From Colwellia demingiae (GTDB lineage: Bacteria > Pseudomonadota > Gammaproteobacteria > Enterobacterales > Alteromonadaceae), in assembly GCF_007954275.1 (NCBI RefSeq), contig NZ_VOLT01000002.1, positions 434,001 through 498,000 of the forward strand: 64,000 bases of DNA, given 5' to 3'. Of the stretch, positions 8,035-17,071 are shown in pieces (positions within the stretch are counted from its first letter, which is position 1; each line of letters begins with the position of its first letter). A program made the translations under genes and the position numbers. The notes under the pieces are model-generated. The model made no database searches, was not told the origin of the DNA, and saw only the letters and a list, made by a program, of their open reading frames with translations.

Positions 8035-8874
8035 ATGTTTAAAATTAAAACGATTAAATCGCTGAGAGAATTAACAGAATTAACAGAATTAACAGAATTA
8101 AAAAAAGCATATTTTGACAGCTCGATTGTGCCACTCGATGGCATGTGGCATTTTGGCTTCGTTCCTATGGCTAAACACTTTGGCTTTTATGTAAATAAAA
8201 ACCTAGCAGGATTTTGTTGCGTTAATGATGATGGATACCTGCTGCAATTTTATCTTCAGCCAGAGTTCCACCTGTTTTCCCAGAAATTATTTACTTTAAT
8301 TTCCCAGCAAAATAGTTCAATAATAGGTGAAGTTAAAGGCGCATTTGTTAGCACCTCAGAGCCGAATTATCAGGCTTTATGTTTAGATAACTCAGCGACA
8401 TTTAAAGTGAATGCCTTGATGTACCAGCACAACACTAAGTTGGCTGATGAAAACCTTGAGATGATTGATATGCAAATAGCGGGTACTGAGCAACTAACCG
8501 ATTTTGTTAGCTTTGCAGTAGACAATATTGGTGCTCCCGAGCAATGGCTAACGCAATATTACGGCAATTTAATTGCTCGCAAAGAACTTTTTGGTTATTG
8601 GCATGAAGGGAAATTATTAGCGGCTGGAGAATGTCGTTTATTCGATCAATATCAAACTGAATATGCTGACTTAGGCATGATTGTCGCGCAATTTATCCGT
8701 GGACAAGGTATCGCTAAAAAAGTATTAGCCTTCCTCACTAAACATGCCTCTACTCAAGGATTAAGCTCTATCTGTTCTACCGAAAGCAATAATGTGGCCG
8801 CTCAAAAAGCCATCGCCCATGCTGGCTTTACCTCAGCTCATCGTATAGTACAGTTTGAGTTCAAGCACGTATAA
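8035..8874 (+). CDS. GNAT-family N-acetyltransferase
   Basis: 279 aa. The C-terminal half is a GNAT domain: YWHEGKLLAAGECRLF (beta strands), YADLGMIVAQFIRGQGIAKK containing the acetyl-CoA loop RGQGIA (Q/R-x-x-G-x-G/A type) and SICSTESNNVAAQKAIAHAGF, the usual N-x-x-A-x-x-x-Y/A helix. The N-terminal half looks like a second, degenerate GNAT-like lobe. The N-terminus carries an ELTELTELTELKK run encoded by a 9-bp DNA repeat (8067-8100). Substrate unknown. The AraC-type pseudogene follows 73 bp later. Confidence 0.75.
   Translation: MFKIKTIKSLRELTELTELTELKKAYFDSSIVPLDGMWHFGFVPMAKHFGFYVNKNLAGFCCVNDDGYLLQFYLQPEFHLFSQKLFTLISQQNSSIIGEVKGAFVSTSEPNYQALCLDNSATFKVNALMYQHNTKLADENLEMIDMQIAGTEQLTDFVSFAVDNIGAPEQWLTQYYGNLIARKELFGYWHEGKLLAAGECRLFDQYQTEYADLGMIVAQFIRGQGIAKKVLAFLTKHASTQGLSSICSTESNNVAAQKAIAHAGFTSAHRIVQFEFKHV
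8067..8100 (+). repeat. in-frame 9-bp tandem repeat coding ELT
   Basis: AGAATTAAC repeats 3.8 times, giving the (ELT)n run near the N-terminus of the acetyltransferase. Copy-number change would alter length without shifting the frame. Confidence 0.8.
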
Positions 8875-8947
8875 AAAATGACTATACTCATAATATAGTT
8901 AACATAAAGTGGTTGAGTTAGATTGATCAAAAAAACGATTAAGGTGT

Positions 8948-9844
8948 GTGATGATACATTGGTTGAAAGTCCCTAATAACCCAGAAATTGCTAAATATAT
9001 AGCCTGTTATTGGTTCCTTGAAAAATTGCCTAACGCTGAAGGGAATAATGATTATCCGAAACTTAATCCTGATCCAGCAACACACTTAATTTTGGCGCTG
9101 CCAAAGCAAAACTTTCTATACAAGAGTGACAATGGTGTTACTCAAATGCAGGGTTGTCATTGGCTACACCCTCATGGGAAAACCTATGAATTAGATCACG
9201 CTAAGTCTGTTGCGTGTATTGGCATTAAATTCCATGTCGGCGCGCTATATTCATTACCAAATCTTGTAGCCTTGCAAAGTAAAACACCGTAAGCAGTGGT
9301 CGATACTATTCAAGCCGTTTCTTTTGACAACATTAATATTGATGAGAGTAGTTTTGATGACCGTAAGTTAAGCGATAATAATCAAGTAAATGAACATGGC
9401 TTAGTTACTCTAGCCCGAAATTCCCCTGATGACTGCGCTGAAATGCTAGATAACCTATGCCTGTCTTGGTTGACAAAAAGCCATGAGGATAATCATAGTG
9501 AACTGACTAGGAAAATACTGCCACTGCTGGCTAAAACTGCAATTAATACATTAGGAAATACCCTCTTTTGTTCACAACGCACCTTAGAGCGTAGCTTTTT
9601 AAAAGTCACGGGGTTAACACTTAAGCAATGCCAATCAATGAACAGGCTAGAAGCCATTTTAGAATTTCTCTATCAGCGAGAAAAAAGTGAGATTGACTGG
9701 GTAGATATTGCTTATCAATTTGGTTTTAGCGATCAACCTCACCTAATTCGATATTTAAAAAAACAACTCGGATTAACACCACAAGATTATGCCCTACAAC
9801 GGGGTTTTACCATCGATGTTTATGGTGGCGTTGATTCACTGTAG
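8948..9844 (+). pseudogene. AraC-family regulator gene interrupted by one in-frame TAA
   Basis: Codons 8948-9292 encode the N-terminal ligand-type domain seen in AraC proteins (AKYIACYWFLE, PDPATHLILALP, CIGIKFHVGALYSLP), ending at TAA 9290-9292. The same frame continues directly (AVVDTIQ...) to 9844 and carries the AraC helix-turn-helix: TLFCSQRTLERSFLKVTGLT and IAYQFGFSDQPHLIRYLKK. Together they make a normal 298-aa regulator, so a single base change produced the stop. Either a real nonsense mutation or a sequencing error; a downstream GTG at 9296 could still initiate an HTH-only fragment. Target unknown; the preceding GNAT gene is a possible partner. Confidence 0.8.
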
Positions 9845-9893
9845 CACTGCTATTTTATATCATCATTTGTCCTGCCCACACTTTCATCCCAGC

Positions 9894-10148
9894 TCACCAT
9901 GTAATCGAAAAGTTATGCTGAGCAATGTTATTGCCTAGTGCCTCGAGTGTTTTTACGTCACTTAAAAGCAGTTGCTGGGTTTTAATATCATCGCTAATTT
10001 GTAGATATTCTTGCTTTTCAACAAGTTTAATATCTGTTGCTATGCCATGGTAAATTTTATTGTCTTTGGTGGTCACCTTGATTAGGCTACGACGCATACA
10101 GACAATTTCAAAATAGTCATGGGCATCACAACTTATCTTATTTTTCAT
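9894..10148 (-). CDS. rof: Rof-like Rho-binding antiterminator
   Basis: 84 aa, the usual Rof length. The pattern ISCDAHDYFEIVCMRR followed by LIKVTTKDNKIYHGIATDIK and EYLQI is the small Sm-like barrel of Rof, which binds Rho and inhibits termination. It is the last gene of a minus-strand run (exported protein, DUF2024, Rof) with 73 bp to the preceding gene, so it may share transcription with a MarR-controlled operon. Start ATG 10148 has AGGAGG-like GGAGGGAG upstream. Confidence 0.8.
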   Translation of the reverse strand: MKNKISCDAHDYFEIVCMRRSLIKVTTKDNKIYHGIATDIKLVEKQEYLQISDDIKTQQLLLSDVKTLEALGNNIAQHNFSITW

Positions 10149-10221
10149 TGAGTACTCCCTCCTTTTTACTTAAACCTTACAACTTAACACTTAAATCGCT
10201 ATTTCATCGGTATTAGCTAAA

Positions 10222-10473
10222 TTATAAGCGAATAATACTATGCCCCTGACTAGCAATATCACCTTCCACCTCAAGGTTAGCCAATTCACTATGGCAAAAA
10301 TTGCAACGGCTTTGCTTAATATTATCTATTGCCACACCTAAACCATCAAGATACTGTTTGGCATATTGCTCTACCTCTTTAATATTTTCATTGTTCACCA
10401 AAACATCAAAATGGATATATTCACCTGACGCTGTCATTACATGGGTATCAAAAACATGTATTTGCATACTCAT
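10222..10473 (-). CDS. DUF2024 family protein with a CxxCH motif
   Basis: 83 aa covering the whole DUF2024 family: QIHVFDTHVMTASGEYIHFDVL, then QYLDGLGV and SRCNFCHSELANLEVE. The C-N-F-C-H element suggests a metal or redox site. Function of the family is not known to me. Thirteen bases separate it from the exported protein gene upstream on the same strand, so the two are likely co-transcribed. A second ATG two codons in (10467) is an equal start candidate. Confidence 0.75.
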   Translation of the reverse strand: MSMQIHVFDTHVMTASGEYIHFDVLVNNENIKEVEQYAKQYLDGLGVAIDNIKQSRCNFCHSELANLEVEGDIASQGHSIIRL

Positions 10474-10486
10474 TGCTCCTACTAAA

Positions 10487-11233
10487 TTATTTACTTTTGC
10501 CGGGTAAACTTAAATCACCAGATGCGACATCAAATACATCGGTAACACACAGTAAAGGCGCATGTACTTGCTGGTTTATTTTTAAACCTGCGGTAACACC
10601 ATCAAAAGAAAAGCTTTCTGGAAAACCAAGTGAAGATAGCGGCACTCGCACTAAGACTTCAGATTGCGCTAAAGTAAAATCAAATCCAGGACTGTCAATA
10701 AAGATGGGCAAATTTGGCCAAGTCACCGGTAATTTAGGTGAACTACCTTGAGCAATATCTTTAACTTTTAAAGCGCCTTCACCACAAGCATTATCTGGCA
10801 CAAGAACTACCCAGTGGCTATGCCATTTATCTCCGTCATTGGTTTTGTTGCCATCACCATCTTCATCATATAAAGGAGTATCATCGAAGTCAGGATGCAC
10901 AGTTAAAGCTAAAGAGAGAATGCCTTGATCCGCTTCAAAACCGACTGCAGAACTATTAAGTGACGTTGGCCATACATAACTATAGACCTCGGCGCCTGCT
11001 AACTGACCCTTTTTTTGGGGCTGTTTATTACCCACTTTACCGGTTACCGCTTGTTGGAAGATTAAATGACTACCTTGCGTAATTACCTTGGCATGAACAA
11101 TATCAAATTCAGTTGCAATGGCCGAAGAGACGGGTGCTTGAATATGACCGCTGTGCTTATTGTGAGCATATGTAGTTGTTGTCAGCAGCGCTGTGCTCAA
11201 GGTTGCTGCGATAAATAGGTGTGAAGTTTTCAT
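10487..11233 (-). CDS. exported protein of unknown function
   Basis: 248 aa with a clear signal peptide (HLFIAATLSTALLTTTTYAH). The mature part begins with a His-containing stretch (HNKHSGH) and includes an acidic DEDGDGNKTNDGD loop that looks like a calcium-binding loop, WHSHWVVLVPD, and two cysteines (about residues 150 and 229) that may pair. I do not recognise a family. It is the first gene of a minus-strand group with DUF2024 and Rof, divergent from the MarR gene with two palindromic boxes between, so probably MarR-controlled. Confidence 0.6.
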   Translation of the reverse strand: MKTSHLFIAATLSTALLTTTTYAHNKHSGHIQAPVSSAIATEFDIVHAKVITQGSHLIFQQAVTGKVGNKQPQKKGQLAGAEVYSYVWPTSLNSSAVGFEADQGILSLALTVHPDFDDTPLYDEDGDGNKTNDGDKWHSHWVVLVPDNACGEGALKVKDIAQGSSPKLPVTWPNLPIFIDSPGFDFTLAQSEVLVRVPLSSLGFPESFSFDGVTAGLKINQQVHAPLLCVTDVFDVASGDLSLPGKSK

Positions 11234-11299
11234 GATTAATCCTTTTAGTTAATTTAACTAAGTGCTTAACACTTAATTTGTCTTATTACGTTCAAAATA

Positions 11300-11370
11300 G
11301 TTTCGATTCGAAACCATTTATATTTAAGCATAATAAAACTCTGCTTGTAAAATCTGTTTTGACTCGATAC
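11300..11370. promoter_or_regulatory. two palindromic operator-like boxes between the exported-protein gene and marR
   Basis: GTTTCGATTCGAAAC (11300-11314) is a perfect palindrome around a central T. GTTTTGACTCGATAC (11356-11370) matches it at 12 of 15 positions and ends 9 bp before the MarR ATG. MarR proteins bind such sites to repress themselves and a divergent target; binding here is inferred. Confidence 0.6.
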
Positions 11371-11379
11371 TATTGAGGG

Positions 11380-11934
11380 ATGAATGATGAACTATTTAAT
11401 TTAATCGAGCGTTTAGCCAATTTATTACGGCAAGAAACGCGACTGGAAGGGCAAAGCTTAGGGTTACAACCTATACAGCAAGAGGCTTTGTATTATCTAT
11501 CGACCTGTAATCGTTATTCAGATACCACCTTAGCGGTAACTGAATTTTTAGGATTAACTAAAGGCACGGTATCACAGTCGTTAAAAATCCTGGAAAGCAA
11601 AACCTTAATTGCTAAAGTAAAAGACAAAAAAGATAAGCGTATTACCCATTTAAAAGTGACTGAGGCAGGTCGAAATTTTTTGACGAAAACCTGCCCACCG
11701 CAAAAGTTTACCGATGCTATAACCAGTTTGTCTGTTGATGAAGAGTTTGAGACCAAAACATTACTTAAAAAAGTGTTGAGTAACTATCAACATGCTACGG
11801 GTCGAACTGCCTTTGGGGTCTGCCAACATTGTAAATTTAACCGCAAGACTAGTGATGGTATTTTATGTGATTTAACTAAAGAAGCCTTAAGCAGCGATGA
11901 CATCATGCTTATCTGCAGAGAGTATGTCGTTTAA
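11380..11934 (+). CDS. MarR-family regulator with a C-terminal four-cysteine motif
   Basis: 184 aa. Residues about 25-105 form the MarR winged helix (QQEALYYLSTC, FLGLTKGTVSQSLKILESK recognition helix, DKRITHLKVTEAG wing). Unusually, a C-terminal extension carries C148-x2-C151-x11-C163-x15-C179, a spacing suited to an iron-sulfur cluster or zinc. This suggests a redox or metal sensor rather than a drug sensor. GAGG lies very close to ATG 11380. The stop overlaps the end of the convergent MOSC gene by 4 bp. Confidence 0.8.
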   Translation: MNDELFNLIERLANLLRQETRLEGQSLGLQPIQQEALYYLSTCNRYSDTTLAVTEFLGLTKGTVSQSLKILESKTLIAKVKDKKDKRITHLKVTEAGRNFLTKTCPPQKFTDAITSLSVDEEFETKTLLKKVLSNYQHATGRTAFGVCQHCKFNRKTSDGILCDLTKEALSSDDIMLICREYVV

Positions 11935-12614
11935 GCATGATCTAACAATCTAAAATTCCAGTTTTCTACTTCGTTGCTTACTAAGCGTTGTACAACTTTT
12001 TCCATCCAACTATCAGATAATCGGCTCTGTTTTTTTAATACCAACAGCTTTTCATTATTGAGTGGGTCACCAAAAAATGTCTCACACACCGCAGTAATTG
12101 TCATGGCATTGGTAACTCTGTCAATTAACTCAAGTGGTTCATTCACACTGACCATTCCAGGTTGAATAACGCGATATAACCAACCACTGCGACTAATATC
12201 CTGCATATCGACCGATAAATTTTCGATGCCCCAACGTTTATTTAGTTTGAAACAAGGTGAGCGAGGCTGACTCACTTCGATAATAGCTTCTCCCCATTGG
12301 TAGCGATCGCCCAAACATACAGTCTGTTCTGTCATACCTATTGAACTAATATTTTCACCCATACCCGCAGCTTGCCAAGAATTATCTGTGTTATATTTCT
12401 GTTGCCAATAGGCATAATGCTCAGCCGGATATTGATGTAACGCACGCTCTAGTCCACCATGATGAAGTTTGTCAGCGCACTCATCACCTGCTAATCCGTC
12501 AACTGATAAATACAAGCTAGTGTTAACTGGATGCTTATCTATCGCAGTTTCAATACCGTAACGCTCCGCCACTTTTCCGCAGTAAATGTTCGTTAGATAG
12601 TGTTTGATTTTCAT
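11931..12614 (-). CDS. yiiM: MOSC-domain protein, YiiM-like
   Basis: 227 aa, same size as E. coli YiiM. MOSC signatures: VDGLAGDECADKLHHGGLERALHQYP at the start of the core (HHGG-x2-AL), GENISS, LGDRYQWGEAIIEVSQPRSPC with the conserved cysteine thought to receive sulfur or contact the molybdenum cofactor, then the C-terminal helical tail. YiiM-type proteins reduce N-hydroxylated bases such as 6-hydroxylaminopurine. Nineteen bases downstream of the DUF417 gene on the same strand, so probably co-transcribed. Confidence 0.8.
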   Translation of the reverse strand: MKIKHYLTNIYCGKVAERYGIETAIDKHPVNTSLYLSVDGLAGDECADKLHHGGLERALHQYPAEHYAYWQQKYNTDNSWQAAGMGENISSIGMTEQTVCLGDRYQWGEAIIEVSQPRSPCFKLNKRWGIENLSVDMQDISRSGWLYRVIQPGMVSVNEPLELIDRVTNAMTITAVCETFFGDPLNNEKLLVLKKQSRLSDSWMEKVVQRLVSNEVENWNFRLLDHA

Positions 12615-12633
12615 GCGCTAACCCTTGGTTAAA

Positions 12634-13464
12634 TTATGCTTTTGGTGATGATTTTTTTACTGCTGAATAATAGAAAAATAAACACGCCAAAAACCATAAA
12701 TCTTTAATTAGAAAATGTCCCGTCGTTGATAATAATGTCTCACTTGATAATGAACCAGAAAAACTTATTAAAAAGGTCTGAGTTACGATAAAAACCATAC
12801 CAGACATCAGAATAGCAGGCACAGTCAGTTTTGGAGAATACATAGCTAAAATTAACATAACCACAGCAATTAAATCATACACGCCAATGATATTTGACGT
12901 TGTTTGTATGCTGAAAAAATTATACAACCAACCCATAAAAGGAGAACTTTTTACTAATCCTTCTATACCTTGTGCTTCAAGTAAAGTGAATTTCATGCCA
13001 CCAATCCACAGTAAAACGAGTAACACCGGCATGATGCTAATCCAAGCTGTAACCAGCGGAGAAAACGTGCGTTTGACTAGCAGTATTCCTATCGATAATA
13101 AGGCGAAATACTTAATAACACCCTGGCCAGAGCCAATAACAGGAAATCCCCCCATAGAGGCTATCCACATAGAATCACTTAACAAAGAACCTAACGGCAC
13201 TATGCTTATCGCGATAAGTAAATAGCCTAATACTGAACGAAAGTTATATTGCTTTATAGATAAAAATGCCAATACCGCACTAGAAATAAAAGCGAATGCA
13301 GCAATTGAATTAAATACTTTGGCGGGTAATATATCGGAAATGAGATAAAAATCAGTCGTTAGGGTTATATGTTTATGGGGACCCAACAGTAATATACTTA
13401 ACCCTAACAGCGCAGTAGAAATTCCAATTAAGAGTAAAGTAAAGTTAAGGTGTAGCGTCTTCAT
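12634..13464 (-). CDS. DUF417 (YkgB/RclC-like) inner-membrane protein
   Basis: 276 aa with about seven or eight hydrophobic helices. The C-terminal half matches DUF417: VLLVLLWIGGMKFTLLEAQGI, EGLVKSSPFMGWLY, IIGVYDLIAVVMLIL, and GHFLIKDLWFL near the end. The E. coli RclC member belongs to a reactive-chlorine resistance operon; the N-terminal 80 residues here are an extra membrane section. Function here unknown. It stands in line with the MOSC gene and near the four-cysteine MarR, giving a weak hint of oxidative-stress context. Confidence 0.7.
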   Translation of the reverse strand: MKTLHLNFTLLLIGISTALLGLSILLLGPHKHITLTTDFYLISDILPAKVFNSIAAFAFISSAVLAFLSIKQYNFRSVLGYLLIAISIVPLGSLLSDSMWIASMGGFPVIGSGQGVIKYFALLSIGILLVKRTFSPLVTAWISIMPVLLVLLWIGGMKFTLLEAQGIEGLVKSSPFMGWLYNFFSIQTTSNIIGVYDLIAVVMLILAMYSPKLTVPAILMSGMVFIVTQTFLISFSGSLSSETLLSTTGHFLIKDLWFLACLFFYYSAVKKSSPKA

Positions 13465-13520
13465 ATAGATCCTGAGTGTATTAAAATAATAAGTGCCAAT
13501 AAGACCTGTTTAACTGATTT

Positions 13521-14240
13521 TTATTTCGTTTCATATGAAAGTACTAATTTATCCATAAATCCAAACAATAAGGTATTCATAGCTAAGCTACTGCTCGCCA
13601 TTATGTTTTCAGGATCTTGTATGTAGTTATGGTGACCGATTTTTTCAAATTCATCATGAGAAACCAGAATTAAATCCGCCAGCGATTCAGCAGTGAATTC
13701 TAAGTGGCATTGAAAACCATAAACCAACGGTGAGTACTCAATGATCTGTCTCGGACAGCCTGCACTTGCTGCTAAGATCTTACTCGTTGGCGTTAAACCT
13801 GGCATATCATTATGCCAGTGACCAACAATTTCCGTGGCATTAAAGTGTGATAAGTTAGAGTGTTGTCTACCTGATTCAGTTAACGCTATGGGAAAATAAC
13901 CTATTTCTTTGTGTGGGCTTTGTTCAAATTTAGCCCCCAGTGCATCACCAATAAGTTGAGCGCCTAAGCAAACTCCTAATACCGCTTTGCCATTTTCAAT
14001 ACAACGACGGATAAAATCAGTCTCTTCATTCGCTTTAAAGTAAGGGGACTCTTCTACTGTGGTTGCAGGACATTGCGGTCCACCTAACACAATGAGTAAA
14101 TCGATAGCATTATTAACTAGGGGTAAGGCTTCACCCAGATAAATTTTACTACGAGTAACACTATAATTTCGCTCTTCCGCCCAGCTTAAAAGTGCCCCTG
14201 GCCCTTCATATGCTTCATGGATAATAAAGTGTACTTTCAT
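13521..14240 (-). CDS. class I glutamine amidotransferase-like protein
   Basis: 239 aa. The triad is visible: cysteine in GVCLGAQLIGDALG (about residue 95), histidine and glutamate in YGFQCHLEFT. LIVLGGPQCP is the oxyanion-side loop. Stand-alone proteins of this type resemble the GuaA amidotransferase domain but usually hydrolyse other gamma-glutamyl compounds. Divergent to an AraC gene 101 bp away, which may control it. Confidence 0.8.
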   Translation of the reverse strand: MKVHFIIHEAYEGPGALLSWAEERNYSVTRSKIYLGEALPLVNNAIDLLIVLGGPQCPATTVEESPYFKANEETDFIRRCIENGKAVLGVCLGAQLIGDALGAKFEQSPHKEIGYFPIALTESGRQHSNLSHFNATEIVGHWHNDMPGLTPTSKILAASAGCPRQIIEYSPLVYGFQCHLEFTAESLADLILVSHDEFEKIGHHNYIQDPENIMASSSLAMNTLLFGFMDKLVLSYETK

Positions 14241-14341
14241 GGATTGCTCTCTCTCATAGCGCTTGAATTCATATTGCCTAACTGACTTCTTATGCTAGCA
14301 TTACTTCTATAATCACAATATCTACATTAAGACAGTAAACA

Positions 14342-15160
14342 ATGACAACCCGCCAAATAAAAGAAGCTAACTTATTAATTAGTGAACGCACTGACTTTCA
14401 AGTAACGGCGAAAGTAGAACAAATGGCGAAAGGTTATATTGATAAATGGCATCAACATCCATGGCACCAAATTGCATTTCCATTTGAAGGCATACTGCAA
14501 ACCAAAGTTGCGGATAGTCAGTTTGTTATTCCTCATAGTGGTATGTTGTTTATTCCTGCCAATACACGTCATGAATCATTTGTCGTGACTGATACCAAAT
14601 TTATTGGCATTTACCTCAACCCTCAATTTCATGATCAATTCCCACTAAAAGCTAAGGCCATATCTGTGACACCCTTTCTAAGAGAATTGGTCTTATATAT
14701 CAATAATTGTGTCAGTAACTCGATCGCTTCAGAGGAGGAACTATCTAAATTAGTGGCAGTGTTGATTGATCAAATATCGAGTGGAGAGTCATACAAAATG
14801 AAATTGTTACTACCGAGTGATCGACGGTTGATGATTATTTTCAATGCATTGATGGCAGATCCACAACTGGATACCAAGTTATCTGACTGGGCCACGCAGG
14901 TGGGAGCATCAGAAAGAACACTCTCAAGGTTATTCACTAAAGAACTCGGTATGACATTCCCGCTTTGGCGCCAGCACCTTAGATTAGTGTCATCATTGAA
15001 CTTACTTGAAACTACGATTTCAGTGCAAGAAGTCGCTTTTAAAGTCGGCTATAACGCCGACTCATCATTTATTTTTGCCTTTAAAAAATTATTTCAGCAA
15101 ACACCACAGCAATATCGCAACAGTGGCTTTAAGCTAAGTTCTAGAATAAATGATGAATAA
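14342..15160 (+). CDS. AraC-family regulator with cupin sensor domain
   Basis: 272 aa. N-terminal cupin (WHQHPWHQIAFPFEGILQTK, FIPANTRHES) followed by two C-terminal helix-turn-helix motifs (LSDWATQVGASERTLSRLF and VQEVAFKVGYNADSSFIFAFKK). The arrangement is like NimR-type regulators. It is divergent to the amidotransferase gene, the most likely target. Effector unknown. Confidence 0.85.
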   Translation: MTTRQIKEANLLISERTDFQVTAKVEQMAKGYIDKWHQHPWHQIAFPFEGILQTKVADSQFVIPHSGMLFIPANTRHESFVVTDTKFIGIYLNPQFHDQFPLKAKAISVTPFLRELVLYINNCVSNSIASEEELSKLVAVLIDQISSGESYKMKLLLPSDRRLMIIFNALMADPQLDTKLSDWATQVGASERTLSRLFTKELGMTFPLWRQHLRLVSSLNLLETTISVQEVAFKVGYNADSSFIFAFKKLFQQTPQQYRNSGFKLSSRINDE

Positions 15161-15400
15161 TGCTGAGGTACTTATCACACAGCCAGCATTGCCCCTTTCT
15201 CATTTACTAGTCAAGACTCCCAACTATCTCGCATAGCATTGAAAATTAATACTAAACTTTCTACATTGTATATATTATTCATTTATATTGTTAAATATAG
15301 GATTCAAACATAGTCGCAGCTACATTTAGTTACACTTACGCAGCTTACAACTTAGCTTAATCGTTGTACTTTACAGACTCATTTAATTTAGGGCTTTGTT

Positions 15401-17056
15401 ATGAAAGGACTTCAGGTAAATAGATGGGCAATTTTATTATTAGCTCTTGCTGGACTTACAGGATGTGGCGGTGGCGGTAGTGATAGTGATAGTACCGAAG
15501 TTCCAAAAAGTAATACGCCCGCACCGATTGATACTTCACCAGAAGCCTTCAATTTTGAACATAAAACAGAGCAACCTTTAACAACTTTAATCACTTCTAA
15601 CTTGGTTAAGGTTACAGGTATCAATTCATCAAGTCCCATTAGTATAACTGGTGGGGAGTATTCTATCGATGGTGGTACTTTTTCAAATATCACAAGCACA
15701 GTTAACGATCAACAATCAGTTACAGTGAGACTCCTTTCCTCAGCAAGTTATTCAACATCTAGTGACGTGATCATCACTATTGGAGATGTTAGTGAGACTT
15801 TCTCCGTGACCACTCATAGTAACCTGACTAAATTTGCTCACGAGTTGAGCACTGATCATGATGCTAGGTATTCAATAGTTAATCAACCGACTCGAGGCCG
15901 TGTAGTAGTAAGCCCTGATCTAAAAAAGTTAACTTATCAAGCAATGAATAGCTTTGATTACTTACAGGAAGGAGAGACAACTCAAGAAACAATCCAAGTA
16001 ACACTTTTAGGTGAAGAAGAGAATAATACTTATGATTTAAGCTTTACCATCACCGGACTACCGAATACATCCGTTTGTGATGATAGAACTATTATCGATC
16101 TAGTACCCAACGAAGTGAATCAACCTTTACCTCATATTCCAGAAGGAAGCTGTGTTCGTGTCGATGCCTCAAGTTTAAATAACGGCAGTTCTTGGGCTAT
16201 ATGGACAGGAGAAAATGGGGGTGCTCGCCCAATTATGCTGTCCGTTATTGGCGTTGATAAAACAGACTCTACTTTAACGTTTTTACCTCCTACTGACGGA
16301 CGATATAGTCTTAGTTGGTGTCCCGTTACGGGCGAATGTCTAGTAAGCTTTCAATTCTATAGTGACATGCCAAACACAAAAAAAGAGTTAAATGTCGCAC
16401 TTCATGTCCTTAGTTTCCATCCCGAAGATGAGATATATTTATCCGTTACCGAAAAAAACCATGCAGACACTGCAGGTTATACCTATCGCTGGGTCATTCA
16501 TGACTGGACTGGCGAACATCATAAGCTCGTTGATATTTTAACTACAGAAAACAAACTAAAACTACCCGTTTCATTGGACAATAATAATTACAATATCAAG
16601 GTCGTTGTCGATGATAATATTGTTCAGCTTGAAGGTGGTTTTAGTTCCGTATCGAATGGTCTCTACGGTAAAATAAAGCTTGATGCTAACACCATTGGTA
16701 ATTATGAAACGTTATCTGATTTTGTTGCTATTAGAGATCTAAACTCGAATCAAAAAGCACCAAGTTTAGTCGTAATGATAGATGGTGATGCAACTCGATA
16801 CCAAGGTAACAAGGATATGCCTATTGTTATCAAAGCCATAAAGGACTCTCAATTAACCTTTGATTTATCAGAAACATCAGATGAAAATGGTGATAACTTA
16901 CGTTATTACATTAATGGCGCCTTATACGAGAATTCGTCCAGTCGTATTACCTTCTCTGTTACCTCCAGTACTTACTATACTATTTGTGCCATTGATGGCT
17001 TCCCTTGGACCAGTGAAGAAAACCCCTGTCTACTTTTTGATGTCATAGCACAATAA
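15401..17056 (+). CDS. large surface or periplasmic lipoprotein, unknown function
   Basis: 551 aa. N-terminus has a lipoprotein signal ending in LLALAGLTGCGGGG with the lipobox cysteine at residue 22, followed by a Ser/Asp linker. The remainder looks like beta-rich domains: a Cadherin-like or IPT-type portion (GEYSIDGGTFSNITSTVND, DVIITIGDVSETFSV) with paired cysteines further on (VCDDRTI, GSCVRVD, WCPVTGECL). No catalytic motif recognised. Transcribed alone, convergent with the aldo/keto reductase. Family not identified. Confidence 0.7.
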   Translation: MKGLQVNRWAILLLALAGLTGCGGGGSDSDSTEVPKSNTPAPIDTSPEAFNFEHKTEQPLTTLITSNLVKVTGINSSSPISITGGEYSIDGGTFSNITSTVNDQQSVTVRLLSSASYSTSSDVIITIGDVSETFSVTTHSNLTKFAHELSTDHDARYSIVNQPTRGRVVVSPDLKKLTYQAMNSFDYLQEGETTQETIQVTLLGEEENNTYDLSFTITGLPNTSVCDDRTIIDLVPNEVNQPLPHIPEGSCVRVDASSLNNGSSWAIWTGENGGARPIMLSVIGVDKTDSTLTFLPPTDGRYSLSWCPVTGECLVSFQFYSDMPNTKKELNVALHVLSFHPEDEIYLSVTEKNHADTAGYTYRWVIHDWTGEHHKLVDILTTENKLKLPVSLDNNNYNIKVVVDDNIVQLEGGFSSVSNGLYGKIKLDANTIGNYETLSDFVAIRDLNSNQKAPSLVVMIDGDATRYQGNKDMPIVIKAIKDSQLTFDLSETSDENGDNLRYYINGALYENSSSRITFSVTSSTYYTICAIDGFPWTSEENPCLLFDVIAQ

Positions 17057-17071
17057 CGACTAATTAACGCT

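Noticed and set aside
10473..10751. 92-aa plus-strand frame
   Set aside because: Antisense to the exported-protein gene, which has a signal peptide and operon context.
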